From NCBI GenBank assembly GCA_002753225.1, contig PDZS01000011.1, positions 1 through 64,000 on the forward strand: a DNA stretch of 64,000 nt, in the 5' to 3' direction. Below the pieces are notes generated by a model, which searched no databases, was not told where the DNA came from, and worked only from the letters and a program-made list of their open reading frames with translations. Numbering within the stretch: the stretch's first letter is position 1; every line of letters begins with the position of its first letter. Made by a program: the position numbers and the translations under genes. Shown here piece by piece: positions 17,664 through 26,917 of this stretch. Source of the DNA: Deltaproteobacteria bacterium YD0425bin51. Lineage in GTDB: Bacteria > Desulfobacterota > Desulfobacteria > Desulfobacterales > YD0425bin51.

Positions 17664-20426
17664 ATGCAAAAAAATGATTTTGAAAATAAATGGGAAAAAT
17701 TTAGTTCATCGTGTCCTGATTTATCAAATTCAATTTTAAATGACCCTTATATTTTTAATACACTTAAAAATGTATGGATTTTTAGTGACTTTGTAGCAAA
17801 TAGTTGCATTCGCTATCCTAAAACACTTCAAGACCTTTTAGATACTGGAGATATTTATAGAAGTTATCCTGTAAATTTTTATTCAGATAAGCTAAAAGAG
17901 CTCCTCTTTAATGTAAAAGATGAAAATAGCCTGTCTAAAATCCTTCGAGATTTTAGGCGCAGGGAAATGATACGTATAGCATGGAGAGATATTTCAAGAA
18001 CATCTAATTTGTTTCAAACCATATCTGAACTATCATCTTTTGCTGATGCTTCTATTCATGAAACTTTGGTAAAGCTATATGATTGGGAATGTAAGATTTC
18101 AGGAATCCCTAAAGACTCTTCTGGTAATCCTCAGCTTTTAGTTGTTATTGGAATGGGTAAGCTTGGAGGTAAGGAACTTAATTTTTCCTCAGATGTAGAT
18201 TTAATTTTTGCTTATCCAGATTTAAGCTATACAAATCAAGAGTTTTTCTCTCGTTTATGTCAAAAACTAGTTAAAATTCTCCAGTCCCCAACTCAAGATG
18301 GAATAGTATTCAGAGTTGATTTGCGCCTTAGACCTTATGGAGAAAGCGGCCCAATTGTTATGTCTTTTGATGCAATGGAAGAATATTATCATGAACAAGG
18401 GAGAGAATGGGAAAGATATGCTTTGATAAAGGCTAGAGTTATTGCAGGAGATAAAGATGCTGGAGAGGATCTTTTAAAGCTTCTTAAACCATTTATATAT
18501 AGACGTTACTTAGATTATGGCGCATTTAAAAGTTTAAGAGAAATGAAGCATAAAATTTCTCTTGAGGCAAACCGTAAAAGTATAAAAGATGATATAAAGC
18601 TTGGTCCTGGTGGAATTAGAGAAATTGAATTTTTTGGTCAGGTGTTTCAGCTCATTAGAGGAGGAATAAATCCATTACTGCAAGAACGAAGTCTGTTAAA
18701 AACTTTAGAAATTCTATATGCAGAAAATTATATTTCAAAAGATACTTACTATGAACTTAAAGATGCTTATATATTTCTCAGGGATGTAGAAAATAGATTA
18801 CAAGAGTTTGGTGATAAACAGACTCATATACTTCCTGCAAATATTCATGAAAGAATTCTTTTATCAGAGTCAATGGAATTTAGTTCATGGGAATTATTTA
18901 AAGACGCTTTAGATAATCATCTAAAAAGAGTTAATTATCATTTTAATCAGTTGCTTAGGCCAGAAATTGAAAATGAAGAGAATGATGATGATATTTCGAG
19001 TATCCTTATATCAAGTGGTTTTCAAAATTCAAGTGAGATATTGAAGGTTATAGAAGAATTAAAAAGCGATTCAAATGACTTAACTTTTAATAAAATCATT
19101 CCTAAAATAATTAAAAATTTATCGTCATCAAGCCAGCCCCTTCAAACAGTAGTATCCATTATTGAGCTTTTGCAAACAATTAAAAAAAGAACATGCTATA
19201 TTTCTCTTTTAATAGAAAATCCAAATTCAATTGCGCATCTGGTTAAATTAGCAGATTTGAGCCCTTGGATTATTTCATTTTTAACCCGCCATCCTGCAAC
19301 CTTAGATGAACTCTTAGATAGCCGTACATTATATTCTCCTCCTGATAAAAATGAGCTTATATCAGATTTAAGGCATAGAATATCTCAGATTTCTGATAAT
19401 GATTTAGAGCATGAAATGGATGTTTTAAGGATTTTTAAACAGTCCAGTGTTTTAAGGGTTGCTTCTGCTGATATAAGTGGAGTTCTTCCACTTATGAGGG
19501 TTAGCGATTATTTAACAGATATTGCAGAAACAGTTATAGATGAAGCTCTTTCCATATCATGGAATCATCTTATACAAAAGCATGGAACTCCAATATCTAT
19601 TATAAATGGCGAAAAATGCAATATTGGTTTTTCTATAGTTGCTTATGGAAAACTTGGAGGTATTGAGCTAGGATATAATTCTGATATAGATCTTATTTTT
19701 TTACATGCAGGTAATTATGATTTAACTGATGGCAAAGATAGGCCAATAGAAGGTTATCAATTTTTTGCAAGGCTTGGTCAGCGTATTGTTCATATTTTAA
19801 CAACGCATACTTCTGCAGGTATTTTATATGATACAGATACAAGACTACGTCCTAGCGGTGGAGCTGGACTTCTTGTAACTCATATAAATTCATTTGACGA
19901 ATACCAAAGGGATAAAGCTTGGACATGGGAGCATCAAGCTTTAGTAAAGGCTAGACCCATATGCGGAGATATTCTTATTTCTAATATTTTTAACCAAATC
20001 AGAAGAAAAATTCTTTCAATAAAAAGAGAAAAAAATCAGTTGCAGCAAGAAATAAAACAAATGCGAAGTAAAATGTTAAACAATATTCCTAAAAAGCATC
20101 CTCAACTGTTTGATATAAAAAATGATATTGGAGGGATAATAGATGTTGAATTTTTAGTTCAATATCTTGTTTTACTATATTCCAATGATTATCCATCTGT
20201 GATGGAATGGACTGATAACGTAAGAATCATTCAGTCTCTTATGTCAGAAAAAATCATAGGTGAAAACACCGCCTACATCCTAAGAAAATCATATTTAACT
20301 TATCGTTGCGCTGTTCATAGATTAAATTTACAAAAAAAGAATGCGATAGTGTCTGATGCTATTTTTTATGATTTAAAAGAGAATGTAAAACGACTCTGGA
20401 ATATTTTTTTAAACAATGATAAATGA
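17664..20426 (+). CDS. glnE: Bifunctional glutamine synthetase adenylyltransferase/deadenylyltransferase
   Basis: The 920-residue protein carries the two nucleotidyltransferase domains of GlnE. The deadenylylase domain is near residue 168 (GMGKLGGKELNFSSDVDLIF) and the adenylylase domain near residue 660 (AYGKLGGIELGYNSDIDLIF). Each is followed by a PII-uridylyltransferase-like helical domain (GPGGIREIEFFGQ and IGGIIDVEFLVQ). It controls glutamine synthetase activity in response to nitrogen. It starts at the base after the purB stop, so the two form an operon. No glnA or glnB is in the window. Confidence 0.96.
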   Translation: MQKNDFENKWEKFSSSCPDLSNSILNDPYIFNTLKNVWIFSDFVANSCIRYPKTLQDLLDTGDIYRSYPVNFYSDKLKELLFNVKDENSLSKILRDFRRREMIRIAWRDISRTSNLFQTISELSSFADASIHETLVKLYDWECKISGIPKDSSGNPQLLVVIGMGKLGGKELNFSSDVDLIFAYPDLSYTNQEFFSRLCQKLVKILQSPTQDGIVFRVDLRLRPYGESGPIVMSFDAMEEYYHEQGREWERYALIKARVIAGDKDAGEDLLKLLKPFIYRRYLDYGAFKSLREMKHKISLEANRKSIKDDIKLGPGGIREIEFFGQVFQLIRGGINPLLQERSLLKTLEILYAENYISKDTYYELKDAYIFLRDVENRLQEFGDKQTHILPANIHERILLSESMEFSSWELFKDALDNHLKRVNYHFNQLLRPEIENEENDDDISSILISSGFQNSSEILKVIEELKSDSNDLTFNKIIPKIIKNLSSSSQPLQTVVSIIELLQTIKKRTCYISLLIENPNSIAHLVKLADLSPWIISFLTRHPATLDELLDSRTLYSPPDKNELISDLRHRISQISDNDLEHEMDVLRIFKQSSVLRVASADISGVLPLMRVSDYLTDIAETVIDEALSISWNHLIQKHGTPISIINGEKCNIGFSIVAYGKLGGIELGYNSDIDLIFLHAGNYDLTDGKDRPIEGYQFFARLGQRIVHILTTHTSAGILYDTDTRLRPSGGAGLLVTHINSFDEYQRDKAWTWEHQALVKARPICGDILISNIFNQIRRKILSIKREKNQLQQEIKQMRSKMLNNIPKKHPQLFDIKNDIGGIIDVEFLVQYLVLLYSNDYPSVMEWTDNVRIIQSLMSEKIIGENTAYILRKSYLTYRCAVHRLNLQKKNAIVSDAIFYDLKENVKRLWNIFLNNDK

Positions 20427-20440
20427 GTTAATATTTAGAA

Positions 20441-21262
20441 ATGAAAACAGATGCTTTATTTTATGAGTTATTTAAATTTGATCCATCAAGCTTAATAGAA
20501 CTATTACAGTTGGATATAAAGGCTAAATACGAATTTGAAAGTATTACAATAAAAACTACAGAAAAAAGATTTGATGGTTTTTTTAAAAGTTTAAATACTG
20601 ATGCACCTAATATATTTCTGGAGGTACAAGGTTATAAAGATCAAGCCATTTACTATAGATTATTTAGAGAAATATGCACATATTATGAACAAACAAAAGA
20701 TAAAAAAAAATTTATAGGAGTAGTTGTTTTTATAGATGAGAAATACGACCCTGATAATAGTCCATTTTTAGAGAATCCGCCAAATAGGTTAATAAAAGTT
20801 AGTTTAATTGAATGTTTAAAAGGATTGAAAAATATAAATAGCATATTAGTAGTTTTAAAACCTTTAATATTTGAGGATAAAGATAAGCTTCATATAGCAG
20901 TTAAAGAATGGAAGGAAAAAATTGATTCGATAGGATTTGCAGAAGATAAAAGAAAAATTGTAATAGATTTATTGGAATACGCAATATTACAAAAATTCTC
21001 GGGTTTAAAACTAAAGGAGGTAAGAAATATGTTAGAATTAACGCCCCTTGAAAAAACAGTAGCAGGTCAGGAACTGATTCAAATTGGTAAAAGAGAAGGT
21101 AAAAGAGAAGGTAAGAAAGAAGGTAAGAAAGAAGGGAAAATTGAAACCGCAAAAAATTTGCTTCTAATGAAACTTTTAAGCATAGAAGAGATATCAAAAG
21201 TAACGGGTTTGTCTATTGAGGAGATTAAAAAACTTAAAATATCTAAATTAAAAAAACTTTAA
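20441..21262 (+). CDS. Rpn-family (DUF2887) nuclease with probable internal start (third copy)
   Basis: The 273-residue protein matches the DUF2887 branch of the Rpn/PD-(D/E)XK family. It has MKTDALFYELFKFDPSSLIELL at the N-terminus (family hallmark), a core aspartate in RFDGFF, and the E-x-Q signature IFLEVQGYKD. The C-terminal third has a GKREG/GKKEG repeat and two predicted helices (LLLMKLLSIEEISKVTGLS). A very strong ribosome-binding site and in-frame ATG at 21029 would yield a 77-residue C-terminal protein. It sits between glnE (14-nt gap) and amrB (17-nt gap) on the same strand. Confidence 0.85.
   Translation: MKTDALFYELFKFDPSSLIELLQLDIKAKYEFESITIKTTEKRFDGFFKSLNTDAPNIFLEVQGYKDQAIYYRLFREICTYYEQTKDKKKFIGVVVFIDEKYDPDNSPFLENPPNRLIKVSLIECLKGLKNINSILVVLKPLIFEDKDKLHIAVKEWKEKIDSIGFAEDKRKIVIDLLEYAILQKFSGLKLKEVRNMLELTPLEKTVAGQELIQIGKREGKREGKKEGKKEGKIETAKNLLLMKLLSIEEISKVTGLSIEEIKKLKISKLKKL
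21013..21031 (+). promoter_or_regulatory. Internal ribosome-binding site and start codon inside the third Rpn gene
   Basis: AAAGGAGG at 21013-21020 is followed after 8 nt by an ATG at 21029, in frame with the parent gene (codon 197). This is a near-perfect Shine-Dalgarno, stronger than that of the full-length gene. It would direct a separate 77-residue C-terminal product ending at 21262. Confidence 0.6.
21086..21145 (+). repeat. 12-nt in-frame tandem repeat (GK-R/K-EG)
   Basis: Four exact-length units (21086, 21098, 21110, 21122) and a degenerate fifth encode the GKREGKREGKKEGKKEG segment. The units differ only in A/G positions. Copy-number change would lengthen or shorten a basic linker without a frameshift. 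Confidence 0.8.
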
Positions 21263-21279
21263 GTTTTAAGGAGGAATAA

Positions 21280-22140
21280 ATGTCTGCTCAAAATTTAAAA
21301 AAAGCCAAATTTGCTGGAAGCTGGTACCCGAAAAGTGATAGGGAATGTAAGAAAGATATTGAAAATTATCTTTCTTTGTTTAATTATCAAAATATAAATA
21401 CAAAAGAACTTATTGGCGGAATTGTTCCTCATGCTGGATGGTATTTTTCAGGGCAGATTGCTTGCAGGGTTATAAGCCTTCTAAAATCAAATACTCCAAC
21501 TGACATTATAATTATTTTTGGTATGCATTTAGGCCAAAATTCTTCAGTTTATCTTATGAAAGAAGGTGCTTTTGAAACTCCTTTCGGAGATTTATTTGTT
21601 GACTCTGACATAGCAAATCAAATAGGTAATATGTTATCTTTTAAAACAAATCCTATTGACAACTATGTTCAGGATAACACAATTGAGCTTCAGCTTCCTT
21701 TTATCAAATATTTTTTTGGTGAGGCTAAGATTATAGCAATGGGAGTGCCTGCAAATTCAAAGGCTTTTCAAATTGGAAAAAAAGTTGCTGAACTGATAAA
21801 AAGCAAAGGACTTAACGCTAAGGTAATAGGTTCAACTGATCTTACTCACTATGGTATAAATTATGATTTTATGCCACAAGGAACAGGAAAAGCTTCAGTT
21901 GATTGGGTACGTTCCCAAAATGATAAAAAAGTTATTGATCAAATTTTAGCTCTAAATTCAGAAAATATTATGGATGTGGCTATAGAGAATCAGAACGCTT
22001 GTTGCCCTGGAGCAGTATCTGCTGCTGTGTCATATGCAAAAGAGATGGGCGCAGTTTCAGCAAGTCTTGTCGAATATGCCACAAGTTATGATAAACAACC
22101 TAATAATAGTTTTGTCGGTTATGTCGGAATTGTATTTTAA
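21280..22140 (+). CDS. amrB: MEMO1-family protein, AmmeMemoRadiSam system protein B
   Basis: The 286-residue protein matches the MEMO1/AmrB family, related to LigB-type dioxygenases. It has AKFAGSWYPKS near the start, GGIVPHAGWYFSGQIA, FGMHLGQ, and DLTHYG. In many genomes it occurs with AmrA (AMMECR1) and a radical SAM protein AmrS. Neither is next to it here, so the system is split or partial in this window. The molecular function is not established. It has an AAGGAGG ribosome-binding site and overlaps the next gene at the 3' end. Confidence 0.9.
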   Translation: MSAQNLKKAKFAGSWYPKSDRECKKDIENYLSLFNYQNINTKELIGGIVPHAGWYFSGQIACRVISLLKSNTPTDIIIIFGMHLGQNSSVYLMKEGAFETPFGDLFVDSDIANQIGNMLSFKTNPIDNYVQDNTIELQLPFIKYFFGEAKIIAMGVPANSKAFQIGKKVAELIKSKGLNAKVIGSTDLTHYGINYDFMPQGTGKASVDWVRSQNDKKVIDQILALNSENIMDVAIENQNACCPGAVSAAVSYAKEMGAVSASLVEYATSYDKQPNNSFVGYVGIVF

Positions 22141-23353
22141 TAAATTTAAGGAGTTGGAAGAACAGATTTCTCTTTGCGCAAGATGCGGAATGTGTCAATC
22201 TGTATGTCCTTTATATAACCAAACATCAAGAGAATCTGATGTGGCAAGAGGAAAAATAGCTATAATAGATTCCGCAATAAAAGGAAATTTAAGCCCTAAC
22301 AAGTCAGTTTTAACTCTTATAAATAATTGCCTTCTTTGTGGAGCATGTGCTGTAAACTGTCCAAATAAAGTTAGTACCTTAGAAATTTTTTTAAAAGCTA
22401 GAACTTATATTTCAAGTTATACAGGTCTTTCTTTAATTAAAAAGGGAATGCTTAGAGGAATACTATCAAATTATGCTTTTTTTGATCTACTCTTAGAATG
22501 GACAGCAAAACTAGAGCATTTATTTATAAAATCTCAAAACCCTATTTTGTATAACAGACCTTTTCCTAAATTATCAAAAACTCCTTTTCATAAGGCTTTG
22601 CCTCTATTAAAGAATACAAGGAGAGGACCTAAAATCGCATTATTTATTGGGTGCCTTATTGATAAATTCTTCCCGGAAATAGCTTATTCTACCATTAAAA
22701 GTTTGACACACCACGATGTTTCTATCTTTTTACCTAAAAATCAGGGTTGTTGTGGTATTCCTGCCTTATCTTTAGGGGATATTACTGCTTTTAACAGACT
22801 TGTTAACCATAATTTAAAGTTATTCGCTGAGGAAGATTTTGATTTCCTGATTACATCATGTGCTACATGCACTTTTACCATAAAAAAAATCTGGCCTATT
22901 ATATCAAAAGATTCTAATTCCATTAAATTATCCTCAAAAACGCTAGATATAAATGAATTTTTCACTTTAAATTTTAATATTGATAATCTTTCATATAAAA
23001 GAGATAAAATAAAAGTTACTTATCACGATCCTTGTCATCTAAAAAAATCTTTAAAAATATTTAAGGAACCGAGAAAGATAATAGAAGCTTCAGATGGATA
23101 TAAATTAGTTGAAATGCAAGAGCCTGATTCCTGTTGCGGGCAGGGAGGTAGCTTTGGTCTGACTCAATATGTGCTTTCCCAAAAAATAGGAAGTAAGAAA
23201 GTTCAAAATATTAAAGAAGCAGGTTGTTCAACTCTTGCTACTTCATGTCCGGCTTGTATGATTCAAATTAAAAACCTTCTTAACAATAACAATTTAAGCC
23301 ATATAGATATAAAACATCCTATTGAAATATATGCAAACTCAATCCAAAAATAA
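22121..23353 (+). CDS. Iron-sulfur (CCG-domain) oxidoreductase subunit, GlcF-like
   Basis: The product is about 410 residues from the ATG at 22121. It opens with two [4Fe-4S] ferredoxin motifs (CARCGMCQSVCP and CLLCGACAVNCP). Two cysteine-rich CCG domains follow (GCCGIPALSLG near 210 and CCGQGGSFGL near 345), plus the YHDPCHLKKS segment. This is the layout of GlcF-type subunits of glycolate or lactate oxidoreductases, which accept electrons from an FAD subunit. No FAD subunit (GlcD) lies next to it, so the partner and substrate are unknown. The start overlaps the amrB end by 20 nt and has no clear ribosome-binding site; a longer frame from 22034 overlaps amrB too far to be likely. Confidence 0.88.
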   Translation: MSELYFNKFKELEEQISLCARCGMCQSVCPLYNQTSRESDVARGKIAIIDSAIKGNLSPNKSVLTLINNCLLCGACAVNCPNKVSTLEIFLKARTYISSYTGLSLIKKGMLRGILSNYAFFDLLLEWTAKLEHLFIKSQNPILYNRPFPKLSKTPFHKALPLLKNTRRGPKIALFIGCLIDKFFPEIAYSTIKSLTHHDVSIFLPKNQGCCGIPALSLGDITAFNRLVNHNLKLFAEEDFDFLITSCATCTFTIKKIWPIISKDSNSIKLSSKTLDINEFFTLNFNIDNLSYKRDKIKVTYHDPCHLKKSLKIFKEPRKIIEASDGYKLVEMQEPDSCCGQGGSFGLTQYVLSQKIGSKKVQNIKEAGCSTLATSCPACMIQIKNLLNNNNLSHIDIKHPIEIYANSIQK

Positions 23354-25946
23354 AAAAAGAAAAATATTAGTAGTTGATGATAGTCCAACTTTGCGAACAG
23401 TTATTAAAGAAGAATTAGAACATGGGGGTTATGAAGTAATAGAAGCAGAAGATGGAATTATTGGTTTATCCAAAGCAGCTAATTCTAAGCCTGATTTAAT
23501 AACATTAGACATTGAGATGCCTCGAATAAATGGATTTGAAACATGCAGAAGGCTTCATAGCGATCTGTTTTCTAACTTTTTTTCAAGAGGAAAAGATTAT
23601 CGTGTTCCTATTATATTCATAAGCGGAAATGATACAATAAAAGATAGAATTAAAGGCTTTGAGTTAGGTGTTTCAAATTTTGTAACAAAACCTTTTAATA
23701 GAGGATCCCTTCTTTTAGAGGTAAATAAAATATTAAAACCAAGTGATCAGTTTTCTTTTGTAAATGCATTATTAGTAGATCAAAATCCATGTTCACGGCG
23801 TATAATTTTAGAGTCTTTAAAAGTATTGGGAGTAAATGTTGTTTGTGAAGAGAATGTAAATATATCAAAAATAGATAAATCAATTGATCTCGTGATTTCT
23901 GACTTTATATTACCTGAATTCATAGAATTTTGTACTAAAGTTAAAGAAGAAAAGCCCTATATTAATCTGATATGTTTGATTTCAAATTCTGAAAAATCAA
24001 TTGACGCATTTAAAATAGGAGCTTCGGATTATTTAATCAAACCATTTATAAAAGAAGTTTTAATAAACCGACTTACTTATCAGTTAGAAAAAATAAAAAA
24101 AACAAAAAATAAAGATACATCCCGTCAATTTTCAATTGATAGAAGCTTTTTGACAAATATGAGTCATGAAATAAGAACCCCTTTAAACGCAATTCTTGGT
24201 ATAACTCAAATAGCTCTAAATACAGAACTTCCAGAAAAGCTTCAAAACTATTTTCATACTATAAAAACTTCAGCTTATAATCTTTTTGAGATTGCAAATG
24301 ATATTTTGGAGTTTTCTCAGATTGAAGCAGGCTTACTTTCTATAGAAAATCAAGATTTCTCCTTACAGGAAATTATAGAAAGTTTAGCTGATAGGTTTGC
24401 CAAACAATCTGAAGAAAAAGGAATAGGTTTATCCCTTTCAATTGATAAGGAAATTCCAATCTATCTTTTAGGAGACGGAGTACGCCTTAACCAAATATTA
24501 AACCGTTTGCTTTCAAATTCAATCAAATTTACAGAACATGGTAGTATAGATTTAAATATTCATTTAGAAGAAAAATATGGTGATGTTGTAAAGCTTAAAT
24601 TTTGTGTGAAAGATACTGGTATTGGTGTAAAAAAAGAATATATTAAAGAAGTTTTTAACCCATTTATGCAGGCTGATACTTCAATAACTAGAAAGTATGG
24701 TGGAGCAGGACTGGGACTTACTATTTGCAGACATCTAATAAAATTAATGAAAGGTGAAATACAATTAAACAGCCCAGTTGAATTTTGTAATACAGAGATA
24801 GAGTCTGAATGTCCTGGATGTGTAGTCGAATTTATAGTTGAGTTCAAGATTAGTAAAAATAAAGAGTTGGAATCTAGTAATTTTGAAATTAAAACAAATT
24901 TTATTGGTAAAAAAATTCTTTTAGTAGAAGATAATTCAATTAATCAGCAAGTAGCAATAGAGATGTTATCAAGCGGAGATATTAAAGTTAAAGTAGCAAA
25001 TAACGGAAAAGAAGCAGTATCTGCTATGAAAGAAGACAAGTTTGATGCAATACTTATGGACATACAAATGCCTGAGATGGATGGGATTGAAGCATCGAGA
25101 ATAATAAGGGAAGACTTTAAAACTATCCCTATTATTGCAGTAACAGCATGTGCAATGCATGGTGATCGAGAAAAATGTATTGAAGCTGGCATGAATGATT
25201 ATTTAACAAAACCAATTGATAGAATTAAATTATTTCAAGCCTTAACTAAATGGATAAAACCTAGTAGTTCTGATGAAAATAATTTGAAACAGGTAAAACC
25301 AGATTCTATAAAACAACTTTACCAATCTGCTAATAAAAAAATAGAAAAAAATTTACCACAGGATCTTCCGGGTATTGATATTAATTCTGCACTTAAAAGA
25401 TTAGGTGGAAATCAAAATTTGCTTAGAAAACTTTTTAAAGATTTTTATAATGAACATTTTAATGTCTTTAATAAAATTTGCGAATCAGTTAGTAATGGAG
25501 ATACTGAACTATCTAGAAGGCTTGCTCACACTATAAAAGGTATTGCAGGTGTTTTTTCTGCCAGAGAGCTCCAATCAGCCTCTTATGAGTTAGAAACAGG
25601 AATAAAAGATAATAAACCTCTAGGGCATTTACTTCCGAGGTTTAAATTATCTTTAAATCAGGTCTTAGAATCAATAAAAAGCATAGAGCAGATAGAAGAA
25701 GATATACAGACTTCTGAAAATATAGATATTCCAACTGTTACTCCAATACTTTCAAAGCTTGCATTTTTACTTAAAGAAAATGATTTGCTTGCTGAGGACT
25801 GTCTTAAAAATGCAAAACAGCATTTAGGAGGGCAACAAACTAAAGAACATATTAAGAACATCGAAGAACATATTAGTAATTTAGATTTTGATAAGGCTTA
25901 TTCTTCACTTATGGAAATGATAAAAGTTTTGGAAATTTCTTTATGA
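23331..25946 (+). CDS. Multi-receiver hybrid histidine kinase with HPt domain
   Basis: The product is about 871 residues from ATG 23331 (a TTG at 23322 is possible). It has REC1 at about 10-135 (VDDSP, LDIEMP), a degenerate REC2 at about 143-260 (LVDQNP, VISDFILP), and HisKA with histidine in NMSHEIRTPLN. HATPase follows (G boxes DTGIGV, GGAGLGL), then REC3 (LVEDNS, LMDIQMPEMDG, TKPID) and a C-terminal HPt with the LAHTIKGIAG histidine. No membrane segment is present, so it is a cytosolic phosphorelay in one chain. The start overlaps the Fe-S gene by 23 nt. The output partner is not in the operon. Confidence 0.92.
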   Translation: MQTQSKNKKRKILVVDDSPTLRTVIKEELEHGGYEVIEAEDGIIGLSKAANSKPDLITLDIEMPRINGFETCRRLHSDLFSNFFSRGKDYRVPIIFISGNDTIKDRIKGFELGVSNFVTKPFNRGSLLLEVNKILKPSDQFSFVNALLVDQNPCSRRIILESLKVLGVNVVCEENVNISKIDKSIDLVISDFILPEFIEFCTKVKEEKPYINLICLISNSEKSIDAFKIGASDYLIKPFIKEVLINRLTYQLEKIKKTKNKDTSRQFSIDRSFLTNMSHEIRTPLNAILGITQIALNTELPEKLQNYFHTIKTSAYNLFEIANDILEFSQIEAGLLSIENQDFSLQEIIESLADRFAKQSEEKGIGLSLSIDKEIPIYLLGDGVRLNQILNRLLSNSIKFTEHGSIDLNIHLEEKYGDVVKLKFCVKDTGIGVKKEYIKEVFNPFMQADTSITRKYGGAGLGLTICRHLIKLMKGEIQLNSPVEFCNTEIESECPGCVVEFIVEFKISKNKELESSNFEIKTNFIGKKILLVEDNSINQQVAIEMLSSGDIKVKVANNGKEAVSAMKEDKFDAILMDIQMPEMDGIEASRIIREDFKTIPIIAVTACAMHGDREKCIEAGMNDYLTKPIDRIKLFQALTKWIKPSSSDENNLKQVKPDSIKQLYQSANKKIEKNLPQDLPGIDINSALKRLGGNQNLLRKLFKDFYNEHFNVFNKICESVSNGDTELSRRLAHTIKGIAGVFSARELQSASYELETGIKDNKPLGHLLPRFKLSLNQVLESIKSIEQIEEDIQTSENIDIPTVTPILSKLAFLLKENDLLAEDCLKNAKQHLGGQQTKEHIKNIEEHISNLDFDKAYSSLMEMIKVLEISL

Positions 25947-26065
25947 AAAAAATATTATATTCAAATGCCAATTAATGACTTTGATTTGTCTAAAACCCTT
26001 GATGGAAAATATGTTAGAAATTTCAGTATTGAAAAATTTTTTATAGATTAGCAAAGGAATAAAAT

Positions 26066-26917
26066 ATGAAAATTCTATACAACATAGTTTATATGTTCAT
26101 TGTTCTTTTATATTCTTTTTCCTCTGAATATGAAGTATATGCTGAAATTCCCTCTGTTCTTGATGACAAGATTTACAGAGGCTCAGGAGCTATTGACCTT
26201 ACTAAAAACGTAACAGGAGATCAACTTTCATCATATATTTCTTCAAATGGAGGAAAAATTTATTTCGGCGTTGATTTAAGCGAGGATGCTTCAGGAAATG
26301 AAATGCCATCATCTATAGGCGTTGCTTTAAAAAAGTTCACGCTTACGTTGACTACAACAAACGGCGTGTTCACCTTTAATGATTTCTACACTAATACAAA
26401 AGCTAATATAATAGAGAAAGGAACTGCATCAGCTCAGACATTCCATACTCTTTTCGGAACAACAGGTTCTAATGATCTTAAAGGCTCTCTCTCAAATTTT
26501 GATATTTCCTCTTATGATGATGTAATCTCATTAAATAATATCAATTTTACAGGCACAATAATTAATGCAAAACTTGACGTTAATTTTGTTAATACAGATG
26601 GCCGCACAAGCAATGAAGCTTTTTTTGATTTTTCAGGAGGCTTTGAAAATTTCTCTATATTGACCGGGTCTGATGCTTCAATAATAGAAAGCGCTGATGT
26701 TGGATTAGCTGATGCTCCGACAGAAGTAACTTACCAGTCTTCAGAAATCCCTGCTGCTCCTTCTACTAAGACTTCTACAGCAACTTCGGAATCATCTCCT
26801 GCTAAAGCGCCTGCATATGCGCCTTCAGCTCCAAGTCCAGCATGGTTTATTATGTTGCCTGCAGCAGTAATTATATTTTCATATTTAAGGCGTAAAAAAA
26901 AGAATAATGACCAATAA
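26066..26917 (+). CDS. Secreted protein with exosortase-type C-terminal sorting signal
   Basis: The 283-residue protein has a signal peptide (cleavage near residue 26, VYA/EIP) and a beta-rich, Ser/Thr/Asn-rich body at about 30-220. A Pro/Ser/Thr/Ala linker follows at about 225-256. The C-terminal tripartite signal is a short S257-P-A-W motif, a hydrophobic helix to about 273, and the basic tail RRKKKN. This layout is that of exosortase substrates, but the motif is not PEP. It overlaps by 11 nt the exosortase gene downstream, its likely processing enzyme. An AAAGGA ribosome-binding site precedes the start. The body matches no family I recognise. Confidence 0.75.
   Translation: MKILYNIVYMFIVLLYSFSSEYEVYAEIPSVLDDKIYRGSGAIDLTKNVTGDQLSSYISSNGGKIYFGVDLSEDASGNEMPSSIGVALKKFTLTLTTTNGVFTFNDFYTNTKANIIEKGTASAQTFHTLFGTTGSNDLKGSLSNFDISSYDDVISLNNINFTGTIINAKLDVNFVNTDGRTSNEAFFDFSGGFENFSILTGSDASIIESADVGLADAPTEVTYQSSEIPAAPSTKTSTATSESSPAKAPAYAPSAPSPAWFIMLPAAVIIFSYLRRKKKNNDQ

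Noticed and set aside
25965..26051. A 28-codon open frame between the hybrid kinase and the exosortase substrate
   Set aside because: There is no ribosome-binding site and no recognisable feature; such short frames are common by chance in AT-rich DNA.
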